A stretch of DNA of 62,475 nt from the NCBI GenBank assembly GCA_938003855.1, contig CALKXD010000033.1, forward strand, positions 1-62,475. Direction: 5' to 3'. Below the pieces are notes generated by a model. That model was not told the DNA's origin. It worked only from the letters and a program-made list of their open reading frames with translations, and ran no database searches. Source of the stretch: an uncultured Granulosicoccaceae bacterium (lineage in GTDB: Bacteria; Pseudomonadota; Gammaproteobacteria; Granulosicoccales; Granulosicoccaceae). This document shows, one piece after another, positions 1-9,764 of the stretch (position 1 is the first letter of the stretch; the number at the start of each line of letters is the position of its first letter). The position numbers and the translations under genes are program-made.

Positions 1-1
1 G

Positions 2-670
2 GCTACACAGATTCGCTTCAACAACTTCAACAAAAATGTCGCGATCCAGGCTGACGTTTTTGCCTTTGAAGTGCCGGACAATGTTGATGTCATCGGTGAA
101 GTGGTGGTAGCAGAGCCCGTGGCAAGCGAAAGCACCGCGAGCACCGAAAATTCTGACAGCACTGACAGCACTGATCAGGTCGACCCGCCGCCGGCGCCCA
201 CAGAGCAAGCGCCGCTGGCCGACCTGGTCGCCCCGGAGAGCCCTGTGTCGCCGCCGATGATTACTGAAACGCCGGCGGATCAGACCGTGGAGACTGCTGT
301 TGTGCCGGCCGCTCCCGGCACCCCGGAGCAACCTGCAACTGTGCCAGCTGCGACCACAATCACTGATACCGTGCTCGAGCAATCCGACGTGCCGTTGACC
401 GAAACCCCGGATGATGCCGGTCCGGACATCCCGATTGCTGCCCCACTTCCGGTGGATCCTCTGCTCGAAGGCGATACGCTGTCATCCGAATCCCCGACCG
501 ATACCGCAGCCGGGTTGCCCCGGCAACCGGTGGCGACGGATTCGCCCGCCACAGATCCATTGCTGGACGACGATCTGCTGATTGATGACGAGCAGCCCAT
601 TGAGGACGCAGAACCTCAGCCTGAGCCGGAGATTACCTTTCAGGAGATCAAACGCATCGTGATTGAGTAG
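2..670 (+). CDS. lolA: Outer-membrane lipoprotein carrier LolA, C-terminal part with a long acidic Pro-rich extension (5' partial)
   Basis: The reading frame is already open at base 2, so the start lies outside the window. The first ~30 codons read ATQIRFNNFNKN and later FAFEVPDNVDVIGE, which matches the usual end of LolA, the periplasmic chaperone that carries lipoproteins from LolCDE to LolB. In known LolA proteins the chain stops about here. In this protein about 190 more residues follow, rich in Pro, Ala, Thr, Asp and Glu, apparently disordered and very acidic, ending near FQEIKRIVIE. The next gene is rarA, the classical lolA-rarA order, which supports the call. The function of the tail is unknown. 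Identification rests on a short stretch plus synteny. Confidence 0.72.
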   Translation, partial: ATQIRFNNFNKNVAIQADVFAFEVPDNVDVIGEVVVAEPVASESTASTENSDSTDSTDQVDPPPAPTEQAPLADLVAPESPVSPPMITETPADQTVETAVVPAAPGTPEQPATVPAATTITDTVLEQSDVPLTETPDDAGPDIPIAAPLPVDPLLEGDTLSSESPTDTAAGLPRQPVATDSPATDPLLDDDLLIDDEQPIEDAEPQPEPEITFQEIKRIVIE

Positions 671-756
671 GGGTCAGCGCCAGACGCCATAGACGGCCGC
701 AGGGTTATTGGCGCTGCATCGCGCGGCCTGCCGCGTCAGTCTGATACAGTAGCGCT

Positions 757-2121
757 ATGACAGAGCAAATATCGCTACTCCAGGAAAACAGTTCACCGAC
801 TGAATCCAGCGCACCGCAACAAGCGCAAGCCGCCTTTGCACCGCTCGCTGATCGCATGCGACCGCGATCCCTGAGCGAGTTTTTCGGACAGCGCCATTTA
901 CTCAATGATGACAGCACACTGCGTGCGGCTATAGAGCGGCAGCAATTGCACTCGATGGTTTTCTGGGGTCCTCCCGGTACCGGTAAAACCACACTCGCAC
1001 GGATGCTGGCGGTGCAATGCGATGCGGCGTTCATCAGTCTGTCGGCGGTATTGTGCGGTGTCAAAGATATTCGCAATGCGGTTGATGCTGCGCAAAAAAC
1101 GCATGCCGCCGATGGCCGACGCACGGTGCTGTTTGTCGATGAAGTGCATCGCTTTAACAAAGCACAGCAAGATGCTTTTTTACCGCATATAGAAGACGGG
1201 ACGTTTTATTTTGTCGGTGCCACCACCGAGAATCCGTCGTTTGCATTAAATAACGCGCTGCTGTCAAGGGTGCGCGTTTATATCCTCAAGCACCTCGATA
1301 CCGAATCTATAGAGCAGGTACTGCGACGCACGCTTGCCGATACCGAGCGTGGTCTCGGGAGGTTACAGATAACCATGTCCGATCAGACCATCTCACAGCT
1401 GGCAGATGCTGCCGATGGTGATGCACGTCGATCCCTGGTGTTATTGGAACTAGCCTCGGACATTGCACGTGTTGGCGATGACGGCACACGCACAATAAAC
1501 GATGCCTCAATTGCGGAAGTCACCCGCGATACGTTGCGTCACTTCGACAGGGGGGGCGATATATTCTACGAGCAGATATCCGCGCTGCATAAGTCGGTGA
1601 GAGGGAGTGATCCCGATGCCGCACTGTATTGGTTTTGCCGGATGATTGATGGTGGCTGCGATCCGCACTATATCGCCCGGCGTGTGGTGCGGATGGCCTC
1701 GGAAGATATTGGCAATGCCGATCCACGTGCCTTGCATCTTGCGATGGACGCCTGGCAGGTATTCGAGCGGCTCGGAAGCCCGGAAGGAGAGTTGGCGATT
1801 GCCCAGGCGATAATCTATCTGGCGTGCGCGGCAAAGAGTAATGCGGCCTACAGTGCCTACGGCGAGGCGATGAGCTTTGTAAAAGAATCCGGCAACGCCG
1901 AAGTGCCCGTGCACTTGCGCAATGCGGCCACCGGTTTCATGAAAGACCTGGGTTATGGCAAAGATTACCAGTACGACCACAGCGAGGCCGATGGTCTGGC
2001 AGAGTCACAAACTTATTTTCCAGATGGCATGTCACCACCGGGTTTTTACCAGCCGGTCCCGCGCGGGCTGGAGATTCAGATTGCAGAAAAGCTGGCGCAC
2101 CTACGAGAGCGGCGCCGTTGA
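757..2121 (+). CDS. rarA: Replication-associated recombination protein A (RarA/MgsA, AAA+ ATPase)
   Basis: A 454-residue clamp-loader-like AAA+ ATPase of the RarA/MgsA/WRNIP1 family, which acts at stalled replication forks. Walker A GPPGTGKT is at residues 71-78, Walker B LFVDEVHRF near 125-133, and the sensor region GATTENPSF follows. The C-terminal half has the family signature around the ISALHKSVRGSDPDAALYW segment and ends with FYQPVPRGLE, typical of full-length members. The ATG at 757 gives the normal N-terminus. It lies 86 bp after lolA, as in many gammaproteobacteria. Its last 21 bases overlap the 3' end of the convergent queG. Confidence 0.96.
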   Translation: MTEQISLLQENSSPTESSAPQQAQAAFAPLADRMRPRSLSEFFGQRHLLNDDSTLRAAIERQQLHSMVFWGPPGTGKTTLARMLAVQCDAAFISLSAVLCGVKDIRNAVDAAQKTHAADGRRTVLFVDEVHRFNKAQQDAFLPHIEDGTFYFVGATTENPSFALNNALLSRVRVYILKHLDTESIEQVLRRTLADTERGLGRLQITMSDQTISQLADAADGDARRSLVLLELASDIARVGDDGTRTINDASIAEVTRDTLRHFDRGGDIFYEQISALHKSVRGSDPDAALYWFCRMIDGGCDPHYIARRVVRMASEDIGNADPRALHLAMDAWQVFERLGSPEGELAIAQAIIYLACAAKSNAAYSAYGEAMSFVKESGNAEVPVHLRNAATGFMKDLGYGKDYQYDHSEADGLAESQTYFPDGMSPPGFYQPVPRGLEIQIAEKLAHLRERRR

Positions 2122-3177
2122 AGCCTGTCGCTGCAGTGCCCAGTCAATGTGCTCTTGAACCATACCGGATGAGTGCACCCGCGCCTGATTGAGTGCGGCG
2201 ATAATATCGGCACTCGGTGGCGCATTACCCATAGCGACAGCAATGTTTCGACGCCAGCAATCGTGGCCGATCCGTCGTATCGCCGAGCCTGCGGTTTTGT
2301 CCAGAAACTCGGCTTCAGACCAGGCGAGCAAATGACACAGGTTTGCCTGGTCGAGTCCGTGTCGAGCCTGGAAGTCGGTTTCGATCGTGTGCTGCAGGAA
2401 TTTATTCCAGGGGCAGACAAGCTGGCAGTCATCGCAGCCATAGATACGGTTGCCGATGAGTGGTCTGAGTTCCAGCGGAATGCTACCGCGCAGTTCAATG
2501 GTCAGATACGAAATGCAGCGGCGTGCGTCGACAACATACGGAGCGATGATTGCCTGCGTCGGGCAAATCTCAATGCAGGACGTGCAGTTGCCGCAATGGT
2601 TTGCCGCGTCGGGTTTGTCTGCAGCAGCCGGCAGCGGCAGGTCTGTGTAGAGTTCCCCTAGAAAAAACCAGGACCCGGCATCACGGCTCAACAGATTGCT
2701 GTGCTTGCCTATCCAACCCAGACCGGCTTGCTCTGCGAGCGCTTTTTCGAGTACCGGTGCGCTATCCACGAAGGCGCGATAGCCGAATTCACCGATTTCC
2801 TGCTGAATGCGAGCGGCAAGCTTTTGCAGTCGCTTGCGCATCAGCTTGTGGTAATCGCGTCCCAGCGCATAGCGGGAAACATAGCCAAGTGAGCCGTTTT
2901 GCATTACTGACCAGGGCTCGGCCAGTTGCTCGGGCAGGTAATTCATTCGCACTGAAATAATCGTCACGGTACCGGAGTGCAGGTCTGACGGGTTACGGCG
3001 CAGATCAGCATGCCGCTGCATGTAATCCATCTCTCCGTGGAAGTTGTTGTCCAGCCAGTTTAAAAATCGTGATTCATGTTCACCGAGATCGGTGGTGCTG
3101 AATCCGGTTTTGTTAAAGCCGAGTTCGTCGGACCAGCGGATTATTTGCTGCTGAAGCTGGTGGTAGTCAATGGTCAC
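2101..3177 (-). CDS. queG: Epoxyqueuosine reductase QueG
   Basis: A 358-residue cobalamin-dependent iron-sulfur enzyme that reduces epoxyqueuosine to queuosine in tRNA, the last step of Q34 synthesis. FVDSAPVLEKALA (around 136-148, with the expected acid Asp138) and GLGWIGKHSN are family hallmarks. The first cluster motif is CGNCTSCIEICP (Cys195, 198, 201, 205); the second uses Cys221 and GCDDCQLVCPWN (Cys248, 251, 255). The start is GTG. It ends inside the last codons of rarA on the other strand. Length and motifs are complete. Confidence 0.96.
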   Translation of the reverse strand: MTIDYHQLQQQIIRWSDELGFNKTGFSTTDLGEHESRFLNWLDNNFHGEMDYMQRHADLRRNPSDLHSGTVTIISVRMNYLPEQLAEPWSVMQNGSLGYVSRYALGRDYHKLMRKRLQKLAARIQQEIGEFGYRAFVDSAPVLEKALAEQAGLGWIGKHSNLLSRDAGSWFFLGELYTDLPLPAAADKPDAANHCGNCTSCIEICPTQAIIAPYVVDARRCISYLTIELRGSIPLELRPLIGNRIYGCDDCQLVCPWNKFLQHTIETDFQARHGLDQANLCHLLAWSEAEFLDKTAGSAIRRIGHDCWRRNIAVAMGNAPPSADIIAALNQARVHSSGMVQEHIDWALQRQASTAPLS

Positions 3178-3295
3178 GGCGGATCACAATGCGGTAGTAC
3201 GTGGTCGCTATTGTACAACGTGATTAGCTGACCGCAGTGATTTAGCCTGGCACTGCCTGTAACCGGTCGGGATAAAACAGCTACCCCGCCGACGT

Positions 3296-3949
3296 CTAGC
3301 GCGGGAAATGACCGCTTTTGTAATACAGGAGCGTATTGCTGCCTCCATGCCAGTCGAGCCAGTCCTCGACAGGATTCCTCAGCCAGCTGAACGATTTATG
3401 CAAGTGGTTTTTGTTTTGCAGCAAGCCGCTGACGACCAGGATTTCCTCGCCTTGCGGATCCAGCTTCGGGCGAAATTCACACGCGCGCTGCCACCGCAAT
3501 AGCATAATGCTCTCGGTGTTATAGACATGCAGCGGCCTGATCGAAATACCTTCTACCGGACCGGGCAGCCATCCCTGTGGATCTTTGGTGTCGATGTTTC
3601 GCTCGCCATCGTCACCGGGCTGGAATTGATTGTACTTAACAAACAGTATGCAACCCTGGTCGCTGGATATTTTCCGCTTGTGCGGGAAACGCATGTAGCT
3701 ACCGGTTAGAAATTCTGCATGACCATCACTGCAACCGCCGTCGATGACCAGTATTTCCAGTCCGGCTGTGCCCTGGTAGTCGGGCAGCGTACCACCCGCG
3801 GGGATAGCCACCAGGCTGGTGATCCGGGGTACGTCCGACAAATACTCGAGAAGTACCTCGGCAGTAGAGGCATCATTGTCTGTGGTCGCTGTCAGCGGCT
3901 CGTTGACAACAACGTTCAGTTGGAAATTGGGATTTACTTCGGAAGTCAC
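3296..3949 (-). CDS. ChrR-like double-cupin protein
   Basis: A 217-residue protein whose central part (LEILVIDGGCSDGHAEFLTG followed by YMRFPHKRK) resembles the cupin of ChrR-type anti-ECF-sigma proteins. A second, weaker cupin-like half carries the ILVVSGLLQNKN segment. The zinc-binding anti-sigma N-terminus of true ChrR (a His and paired Cys) is absent, and no ECF sigma gene is adjacent, so this is probably a stand-alone cupin sensor or enzyme rather than an anti-sigma factor. GTG start with a GGAG Shine-Dalgarno about 8 bases upstream. It is monocistronic, between queG and the lipoprotein gene on the same strand. Confidence 0.7.
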   Translation of the reverse strand: MTSEVNPNFQLNVVVNEPLTATTDNDASTAEVLLEYLSDVPRITSLVAIPAGGTLPDYQGTAGLEILVIDGGCSDGHAEFLTGSYMRFPHKRKISSDQGCILFVKYNQFQPGDDGERNIDTKDPQGWLPGPVEGISIRPLHVYNTESIMLLRWQRACEFRPKLDPQGEEILVVSGLLQNKNHLHKSFSWLRNPVEDWLDWHGGSNTLLYYKSGHFPR

Positions 3950-4072
3950 GATCGTACTCCATTGTCCTGGAGAGTCTTTGCGTCATGCGAAGAGTAACGT
4001 ATTGAGGCGGGCGCCGGTGTCACATCTGCGTCAAGGGAGCTGTTAGTGCAACTGGCAGTAAGTTGCTTCAGC

Positions 4073-4104
4073 AAAAAAAAGTCGGGGCGAAAAGATCGCC
4101 CCGA
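4073..4104 (-). terminator. Rho-independent terminator
   Basis: A perfect 9-bp stem (TCGGGGCGA with TCGCCCCGA, 4082-4090 and 4096-4104) encloses a 5-base loop. On the minus strand it is followed by eight T residues (A-run at 4073-4080 on the plus strand). It lies about 150 bp downstream of the minus-strand lipoprotein gene at 4251-5411. The rest of 3950-4250 shows no gene. Confidence 0.85.
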
Positions 4105-4250
4105 TAAAGGCGCTGTTTGAGCGCTTGGCGGAGAATACTGTCGCTTTCTAAATGACAGCTTATGTTGGCAATCTTGCTCCCTGGCCGGGGCTCATGCCGT
4201 TCTTATTTAATGGACTTACTTTTCTTCTTATTATAAAAAATGTTGTACTG

Positions 4251-5411
4251 CTAGCCGTTGCGAGTAAAGCAAACCGGCTCTGATTGCTCAGATTCCTCTG
4301 AACCCCGATAGGCTTGAACCCGAAAGCAACCACCCTCGGAGCCCGTCACATTGAGGTCGTTAGCCATGTCATAGATAACATTGGGTGCCGAGCCATTCAG
4401 TGAGGCGACATTGACCTCGGAGACCAGAGAAGCGGTGTGGGTGTTTTGATCCGGACCAAAAAATATCCGGTAACCATCGACTCCCTCATCATCAGGGTTA
4501 GCCGGCCAGCTCAAACGCAACGCGTCTTTGTTGGTGCAGGTATCGCAAGTGATATCAAAGTCAATACTCGCCGTCGAAGTGGCTCCGTTGGCGTCCTTGA
4601 TACTGTATACCAGCGAGTCACTACCCGAGTAGTTCTCCGGTGCTGCGTAGACCAGGATACCCGCATCTACGGCCTCGATCCTGCCCTCGGTGGGTTCTGC
4701 ATCGATAGTAAACTGCACGTTGAAGCGGTCGGCGATAGAGTCATTACGCAATGGACTGACGGTAGTCACAGCGCCGGCTTGTACCGACACAGAGTCTGCT
4801 TTGGCCGCCAGAGGAGCGAGTGCGGCACCGACCGAAGGCACCTCACAGCTGGCATTATTTTCCCAGCCATAGCCATCGCCATCGGGATCGGCATTCTCGT
4901 CAAGACACCAGGGTGCCCCACTCAGCGTAGGCCCGGTGGCGACCGGCTCTATGGCACAGTCGGCGCAAGCCACGGCGATATAGAGTGTGCCGGTGGATTC
5001 GTTGCCTTCGGCGTCAATCAGCACATAGCTCACTGAGTCAGTGCCTTCGAAGTCGGCGTCAGCGGTATACACAACTGCACCGTCCGCCGTCAGCGTGGCC
5101 GTACCGTTAGTGGGTGAGCCGATTAATTGAAGCTGAGCGTCTGCCGCAAATGTATCATTTGCCAGCACCGCCACCGTGACGGCCTGGCCGGCAACCGATT
5201 CAGCAACGTCAGTGCTTGCCGAGATTTCGGCGTTGGCTTGACCCATTTCAGGAGGAACACCCTGCAAATTAGATAAGGGTTGCGTGTTTTCGTCGGTATC
5301 ACCACCACCACCGCCGCATGCAGCCAGTGAAAGTAGCGCAGCCGATACAGCCAGTTTGGTGAGGTTCTCACACCCAATAGATCCGAGCGTACGATTCTTT
5401 CGACCGTTCAT
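4251..5411 (-). CDS. Lipoprotein with two cadherin-like domains, a DPDGDGxGW module and a C-terminal FN3-like domain
   Basis: A 386-residue predicted lipoprotein: the signal sequence ends in the lipobox LAAC (Cys32), followed by a Gly5 linker. Two tandem Big_9/cadherin-like domains lie at about 60-155 and 200-295, with the usual PVxxxSVxV, LANDTFAADA and YTADADFEGTDSVSY strands. Between them is ENADPDGDGYGWENNASC, a short Cys/Trp motif shared with the esterase at 52277-53704. The last ~90 residues (LRLSWPANPDDEGVDGYRIF) look like a fibronectin type III domain. Likely outer-membrane or surface localised, with an adhesion or carbohydrate-contact role by inference only. It has its own downstream terminator. 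Confidence 0.75.
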   Translation of the reverse strand: MNGRKNRTLGSIGCENLTKLAVSAALLSLAACGGGGGDTDENTQPLSNLQGVPPEMGQANAEISASTDVAESVAGQAVTVAVLANDTFAADAQLQLIGSPTNGTATLTADGAVVYTADADFEGTDSVSYVLIDAEGNESTGTLYIAVACADCAIEPVATGPTLSGAPWCLDENADPDGDGYGWENNASCEVPSVGAALAPLAAKADSVSVQAGAVTTVSPLRNDSIADRFNVQFTIDAEPTEGRIEAVDAGILVYAAPENYSGSDSLVYSIKDANGATSTASIDFDITCDTCTNKDALRLSWPANPDDEGVDGYRIFFGPDQNTHTASLVSEVNVASLNGSAPNVIYDMANDLNVTGSEGGCFRVQAYRGSEESEQSEPVCFTRNG

Positions 5412-5783
5412 AGTTCAGGCCCTGTATTTTGTAGTTTTAATTGTTTACTTAAGCTGCTGCAGTAATGCTGCGCTGCAGTAGCGAACCAAGGTAACGACGG
5501 TCGCCCATTTTTCTTAAGTGATGGCATCATTAATTTGCCTCTTAAAATGAACAGATAGGCGAGCTTCCCGTATGATTTTTTAGTTAAATCAAGGAGGTAG
5601 CGGTGTCGATTCTTTGACGAATATTTTCTGACGCTAGCAACGGCCGCTGTGTGGTTGCCGCAGCAATAGGGGCGGTCCGGATGTCCGGTACATCGCGGGC
5701 ATGCCCATGCGGGATTAGCGCCGCGGGCCAATGCCGACCGGATCCACTGCCAGGGTTGCGACACTTACCGGCTGGTACAGGGC

Positions 5784-5812
5784 TTTAGCAAGGTTGCCCG
5801 GCGGGTTATAAT
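5784..5812 (+). promoter_or_regulatory. Candidate sigma70 promoter for parC
   Basis: TATAAT at 5807-5812 with a poor -35 (TTTAGC, 5784-5789) at 17-bp spacing, 66 bp upstream of the parC start. The rest of the 467-bp gap 5412-5878 between the divergent lipoprotein gene and parC shows no convincing gene. Confidence 0.35.
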
Positions 5813-5878
5813 GGGCGGCTTGGGTTTGATTCTCACCAGCAATACCCGTGACCTGGCTGTCACCAACAGGGCAACTGA

Positions 5879-8125
5879 ATGACCGACCACCTACCACCGT
5901 TCAATAACAGCGAAGAACAACCGCTGAGCGAATTTACCGAGAAAGCGTATCTCGACTACTCGATGTACGTCATTCTTGACCGGGCTCTGCCGCACATCGG
6001 TGATGGTTTGAAGCCCGTGCAGCGACGAATTATTTATGCGATGTCGGAGCTCGGGCTTTCGGCTACGTCAAAACACAAAAAGTCTGCGCGCACCGTCGGT
6101 GATGTTCTGGGTAAGTACCATCCGCACGGGGACTCTGCCTGCTACGAAGCCATGGTGCTGATGGCGCAGCCGTTTTCCTATCGCTATCCACTGATAGACG
6201 GGCAGGGCAACTGGGGCGCACCGGATGATCCCAAATCGTTTGCTGCCATGCGCTACACCGAAGCCCGTCTTGCACGTATCGCAAAAATGCTGCTGCAGGA
6301 ACTGGGGCAGGGCACCGTAGACTGGGAACTGAACTTCGATGGCACCATGACCGAGCCGACCGTGCTGCCCTCGCGTCTGCCGCATGTGTTGCTCAATGGC
6401 ACTACCGGTATTGCTGTCGGGATGGCCACGGACATACCTCCGCATAATTTGCGGGAGTTAGTCGATGCGTGCCTGCATCTGCTGGAGAAGCCGAAGGCCA
6501 CCGTCGAAGATCTGATGCAGTTTATCCCGGCCCCTGACTACCCGACGGAAGCGGAGATAATCAGCTCGGCGGAAGAGCTGCATAAAATCTACAGCACCGG
6601 TCACGGCAGTGTGCGTATGCGTGCCGTTTATCAGACTGAAGACGGCAATGTTGTCATTCACGCCTTGCCGCATCAGGTATCCGGCTCGCGGGTGATGGAG
6701 CAGATTGCCCAGCAAATGCAGGCCAAGAAACTACCGATGGTCGAGGATTTGCGCGACGAATCAGACCATGAACAGCCGGTCCGCTTTGTGATCGTACCGC
6801 GCAGCAACCGTATTGATATCGAATCCCTGATGGGGCATCTTTTTGCCACCACCGACCTTGAACGCACCTATCGCGTAAACCTGAACGTAATCGGTACTAA
6901 CGGTCGACCTGCCGTGAAAAACCTGCCGACCATGCTAGCTGAATGGCTGCAGTTTCGGATCGAGACGGTTCGCCGTCGCCTGCAATGGCGTTTAGAGAAA
7001 GTCGATAAGCGGTTGCATATCCTCGATGGATTGCTGATTGCCTATCTGAATATCGACGAGGTGATAGCCATCATTCGGCAGAACGATGAGCCAAAGCCGG
7101 TGCTGATGAAGCGCTTCAAGCTGTCTGATACGCAGGCGGAAGCTATCCTCGAGTTGAAGCTGCGACATCTGGCACGGCTTGAGGAAATGAAAATTCGCGG
7201 TGAGCAGGAAGAGCTAGAAAAAGAACGCGCCTGGATCAATCTGGTGCTGGGTTCCGAGCGACGCATGAAAACCCTTGTCAAAAAAGAACTCCAGGAAGAC
7301 GCAGAAACCTATGGTGATGATCGTCGTTCACCGGTAGTCGCGCGGGATGCCGCACAGGCGATGAATGCGAGCGACCTGATTCCGAATGAACCCGTCACCG
7401 TGGTGCTGTCTGAAAAAGGCTGGGTGCGCTCGGCCAAAGGTCATGAAGTAGATCCGCAGAGTCTAAATTACAAATCAGGCGACAGTTTTCAGGATTCGGC
7501 GCGTGGTCGCAGTAATCAGTCGGCGATGTTTCTGGACTCCACCGGCCGGGTGTATGCCGTGCCCTCGCATGGGCTGCCATCGGCGCGGAGCCTCGGAGAA
7601 CCGCTGGCCGGGCGCGTGAAGTCACCGGATGGCGCAACGTTTGTTGCGGTCATGATGGGCAGCGATGATTCTCGCTATTTGATGGCTACTGACAGCGGTT
7701 ACGGCTTTGTCGCCCGAATGTCTGACATGACTAGCCGCAACAAGGCTGGTAAGGCGGTGCTGACGGTTCCCGCCGACTCAAAAGTGCTGTTGCCGCAGCG
7801 GGTCACTGATCCCGCTGAAGAGTTGCTCGTTGCGCTTGGTTCTGACGGCAAATTGCTGGTGTTCCCGATTACTGAGCTTCCCGAGCTTGCCAAAGGCAAG
7901 GGCAATAAAATTCTTGCGATTCCCAAAGCCACCTCGGCTAAGACCCAGGTCCGGCTGCAGGCCGTGCGGGTCATCGGCGCCAGGCAGTCGCTGAAGATTA
8001 TCAGCGGTAAGCGGCATACGGTATTGCGCCATAAAGATGTGACTGAGTACATTGGTGAACGCGGGCGTCGTGGATTGAGCCTGCCGCGAGGTTTTCAGAA
8101 GGTTGCAGAACTGATCGTCGAGTAA
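5879..8125 (+). CDS. parC: DNA topoisomerase IV subunit A
   Basis: A 748-residue type IIA topoisomerase A subunit that decatenates daughter chromosomes with ParE. The winged-helix active site contains [10 protein letters not shown] with catalytic Tyr126. The quinolone-determining segment [10 protein letters not shown] (81-90) has Ser86 and Glu90, matching E. coli Ser80 and Glu84, so it is wild type. The coiled-coil tower [20 protein letters not shown] and a C-terminal pinwheel region follow; the length matches ParC rather than the longer GyrA, and the tail lacks a GyrA box. Shine-Dalgarno-like CAGGG precedes the ATG. parE is not in the window. Confidence 0.97.
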   Translation: MTDHLPPFNNSEEQPLSEFTEKAYLDYSMYVILDRALPHIGDGLKPVQRRIIYAMSELGLSATSKHKKSARTVGDVLGKYHPHGDSACYEAMVLMAQPFSYRYPLIDGQGNWGAPDDPKSFAAMRYTEARLARIAKMLLQELGQGTVDWELNFDGTMTEPTVLPSRLPHVLLNGTTGIAVGMATDIPPHNLRELVDACLHLLEKPKATVEDLMQFIPAPDYPTEAEIISSAEELHKIYSTGHGSVRMRAVYQTEDGNVVIHALPHQVSGSRVMEQIAQQMQAKKLPMVEDLRDESDHEQPVRFVIVPRSNRIDIESLMGHLFATTDLERTYRVNLNVIGTNGRPAVKNLPTMLAEWLQFRIETVRRRLQWRLEKVDKRLHILDGLLIAYLNIDEVIAIIRQNDEPKPVLMKRFKLSDTQAEAILELKLRHLARLEEMKIRGEQEELEKERAWINLVLGSERRMKTLVKKELQEDAETYGDDRRSPVVARDAAQAMNASDLIPNEPVTVVLSEKGWVRSAKGHEVDPQSLNYKSGDSFQDSARGRSNQSAMFLDSTGRVYAVPSHGLPSARSLGEPLAGRVKSPDGATFVAVMMGSDDSRYLMATDSGYGFVARMSDMTSRNKAGKAVLTVPADSKVLLPQRVTDPAEELLVALGSDGKLLVFPITELPELAKGKGNKILAIPKATSAKTQVRLQAVRVIGARQSLKIISGKRHTVLRHKDVTEYIGERGRRGLSLPRGFQKVAELIVE

Positions 8126-8248
8126 CCGCCGTGACACCGGTTGACACTGAAATTGTGACAAACCATTGCCAGCCATTGAAGCGCGCCGGGCTTATCGCCA
8201 TATTGGCAGAGGAAAACGGTGGAATCATGGCTGCTATCTTCAGGTACA

Positions 8249-8267
8249 ACTAATGATTGTCATCAAT
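8249..8267. promoter_or_regulatory. Possible Fur box upstream of the zinc peptidase gene
   Basis: A partly palindromic segment containing TAATGATTGTCATCAAT agrees with 12 of 19 positions of the classical Fur box. It lies about 58 bp upstream of the ATG at 8325. A fur gene is present at 41960 in this window. It is a visual match only, not a scored site. Confidence 0.25.
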
Positions 8268-8324
8268 AAAAGACCCGCGGGCCGGATAACCGGTCTGTCA
8301 GTCAAACCTAACCGGAGTTAAATA

Positions 8325-9032
8325 ATGGGTTTTGATATGAACTACATGTTGCTGGTAATGATGCCGGGCATGGTGTTGTCTGGTCTGGCTTCCTGGATGG
8401 TCAAGACTACCTTTAAAAAATATGAAACCGTGGGCACGGCGAATAACATGACCGGCGCCGAGGCCGCCAGAATCATGCTGGAGCGCGCCGGCGTCACCGA
8501 CTGTAAAATCGAGCCGATTGGCGGTCGACTGAGTGATCACTATGACCCCAGAGATAAAACCCTGCGTCTGTCAGAGCCGGTCTACAATGCGCGGTCGATT
8601 TCTGCCATCGGGGTAGCCTGCCACGAGGCCGGGCACGCATTGCAGCACGCCACCGGCTATAAGTTTTTGCAGATGCGGTCGCAGTTGGTACCCATCACTA
8701 ATATCTCCAGTAAAATGTCGATGCCGGTGTTGATGGTCGGCATGCTGATGATGTCGATGGCACCTGCACTCGGTATGCCGGTGATTATTCTCGGTTGTGC
8801 ATTATTCGGGGCGGCGGTGCTGTTCTCGGTGGTCACGCTGCCAGTTGAGTGGGATGCCAGCGCGCGCGCCAAAACAGCCATGGTCAATGCCGGTATTGTC
8901 TCCGAACAAGAGATGCGCGGTGCCGGACGCGTGCTGAATGCCGCGTTCCTGACCTACCTCGCTTCAGCCATAGCCTCTATCCTTACACTGCTCTACTACC
9001 TGCATCGCGCCGGATTGCTGGGTCGTCGCTAG
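8325..9032 (+). CDS. Membrane zinc metallopeptidase, YugP family
   Basis: A 235-residue integral membrane protein. An N-terminal membrane segment (residues ~6-25) precedes the zinc motif HEAGH at 100-104 within VACHEAGHALQHATGY. Two hydrophobic hairpins follow, then LPVEWDASARAK, where the Glu is the likely third zinc ligand, and a C-terminal membrane segment. This is the pattern of the neutral zinc peptidase 2 (YugP) family. Substrates are unknown; membrane protein quality control is a family-level guess. A GGAG site lies just upstream of the ATG. It sits alone between parC and efp. Confidence 0.88.
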   Translation: MGFDMNYMLLVMMPGMVLSGLASWMVKTTFKKYETVGTANNMTGAEAARIMLERAGVTDCKIEPIGGRLSDHYDPRDKTLRLSEPVYNARSISAIGVACHEAGHALQHATGYKFLQMRSQLVPITNISSKMSMPVLMVGMLMMSMAPALGMPVIILGCALFGAAVLFSVVTLPVEWDASARAKTAMVNAGIVSEQEMRGAGRVLNAAFLTYLASAIASILTLLYYLHRAGLLGRR

Positions 9033-9141
9033 TCGACATCGCAATTGACGGGCTGGCTGATTATAGCCAGCCTGTTTCAGGAGGTTGCGGCTTTTATGCA
9101 GTAAACTCATCGGATAATAGCGACAACACAGTCGGTACCGC

Positions 9142-9147
9142 TATAAT
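9142..9147 (+). promoter_or_regulatory. Candidate -10 element for efp
   Basis: A perfect TATAAT lies 28 bp before the efp ATG at 9175, with no clear -35 at 17 bp. The ribosome site AAAGGTG (9161-9167) follows. Confidence 0.35.
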
Positions 9148-9174
9148 CCCGACCTCATACAAAGGTGAACCCCG

Positions 9175-9744
9175 ATGGCTACGTTCAGTACAAACGAATT
9201 CAAAAGCGGACTTAAAATTATGCTCGACGGTGATCCATACACCATCGTCGAAAACGAATTTGTAAAGCCGGGTAAGGGGCAGGCATTCAGTCGCGTTAAA
9301 GTGCGCAATCTGAAAACCGGTCGCACCGTTGAAAAGACGTTCAAATCCGGTGAGTCGGTTGAAGCGGCGGACGTGATGGACACTGATCTGCAGTATTTGT
9401 ACGCCGATGGCGAATTCTGGTACTTCATGGACCCTGTCAGCTTCGAGCAGATAGGCGCAAGTGAAGCCGCCGTTGGCGACGCAAAAAACTGGCTGAAAGA
9501 ACAAAACACCTGTGAGGTAACTCTGTGGGATGGCGTGCCACTGACCGTCACTCCAGCCAACTTTGTTGAACTGACGATTACCCAGACTGATCCCGGAGTC
9601 CGAGGCGACACCGCGCAGGGCGGCACCAAGCCCGCGACCATGGAGACCGGGGCGGTGGTTAAAGTGCCGTTGTTCATCGAAGAGGGTGAAGTTATCAAAA
9701 TCGACACGCGCTCCGGTGACTATGTCGGTCGGGTCAAAGACTGA
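9175..9744 (+). CDS. efp: Elongation factor P
   Basis: A 189-residue, full-length EF-P, which rescues ribosomes stalled on polyproline. The N-terminal KOW-like domain carries the loop KPGKGQ (31-36), whose Lys34 is the residue modified by beta-lysylation; two OB domains follow, ending [10 protein letters not shown]. The gene directly precedes epmA (20-bp gap), the enzyme that modifies Lys34, so the pair forms a functional unit. The window also contains a protein with at least 34 Pro-Pro pairs (61814 onward), the kind of sequence whose translation depends on EF-P. Confidence 0.97.
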   Translation: MATFSTNEFKSGLKIMLDGDPYTIVENEFVKPGKGQAFSRVKVRNLKTGRTVEKTFKSGESVEAADVMDTDLQYLYADGEFWYFMDPVSFEQIGASEAAVGDAKNWLKEQNTCEVTLWDGVPLTVTPANFVELTITQTDPGVRGDTAQGGTKPATMETGAVVKVPLFIEEGEVIKIDTRSGDYVGRVKD

Positions 9745-9764
9745 CCACGGCACACCGGGCAAGC

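Noticed and set aside
280..600. Minus-strand Ser/Val/Gly-rich frame opposite the LolA tail
   Set aside because: Shadow of the Pro/Ala/Thr-rich coding strand.
5408..5764. 118-codon minus-strand frame upstream of the lipoprotein gene
   Set aside because: Overlaps regulatory space, lacks a ribosome site and has no family-like sequence.
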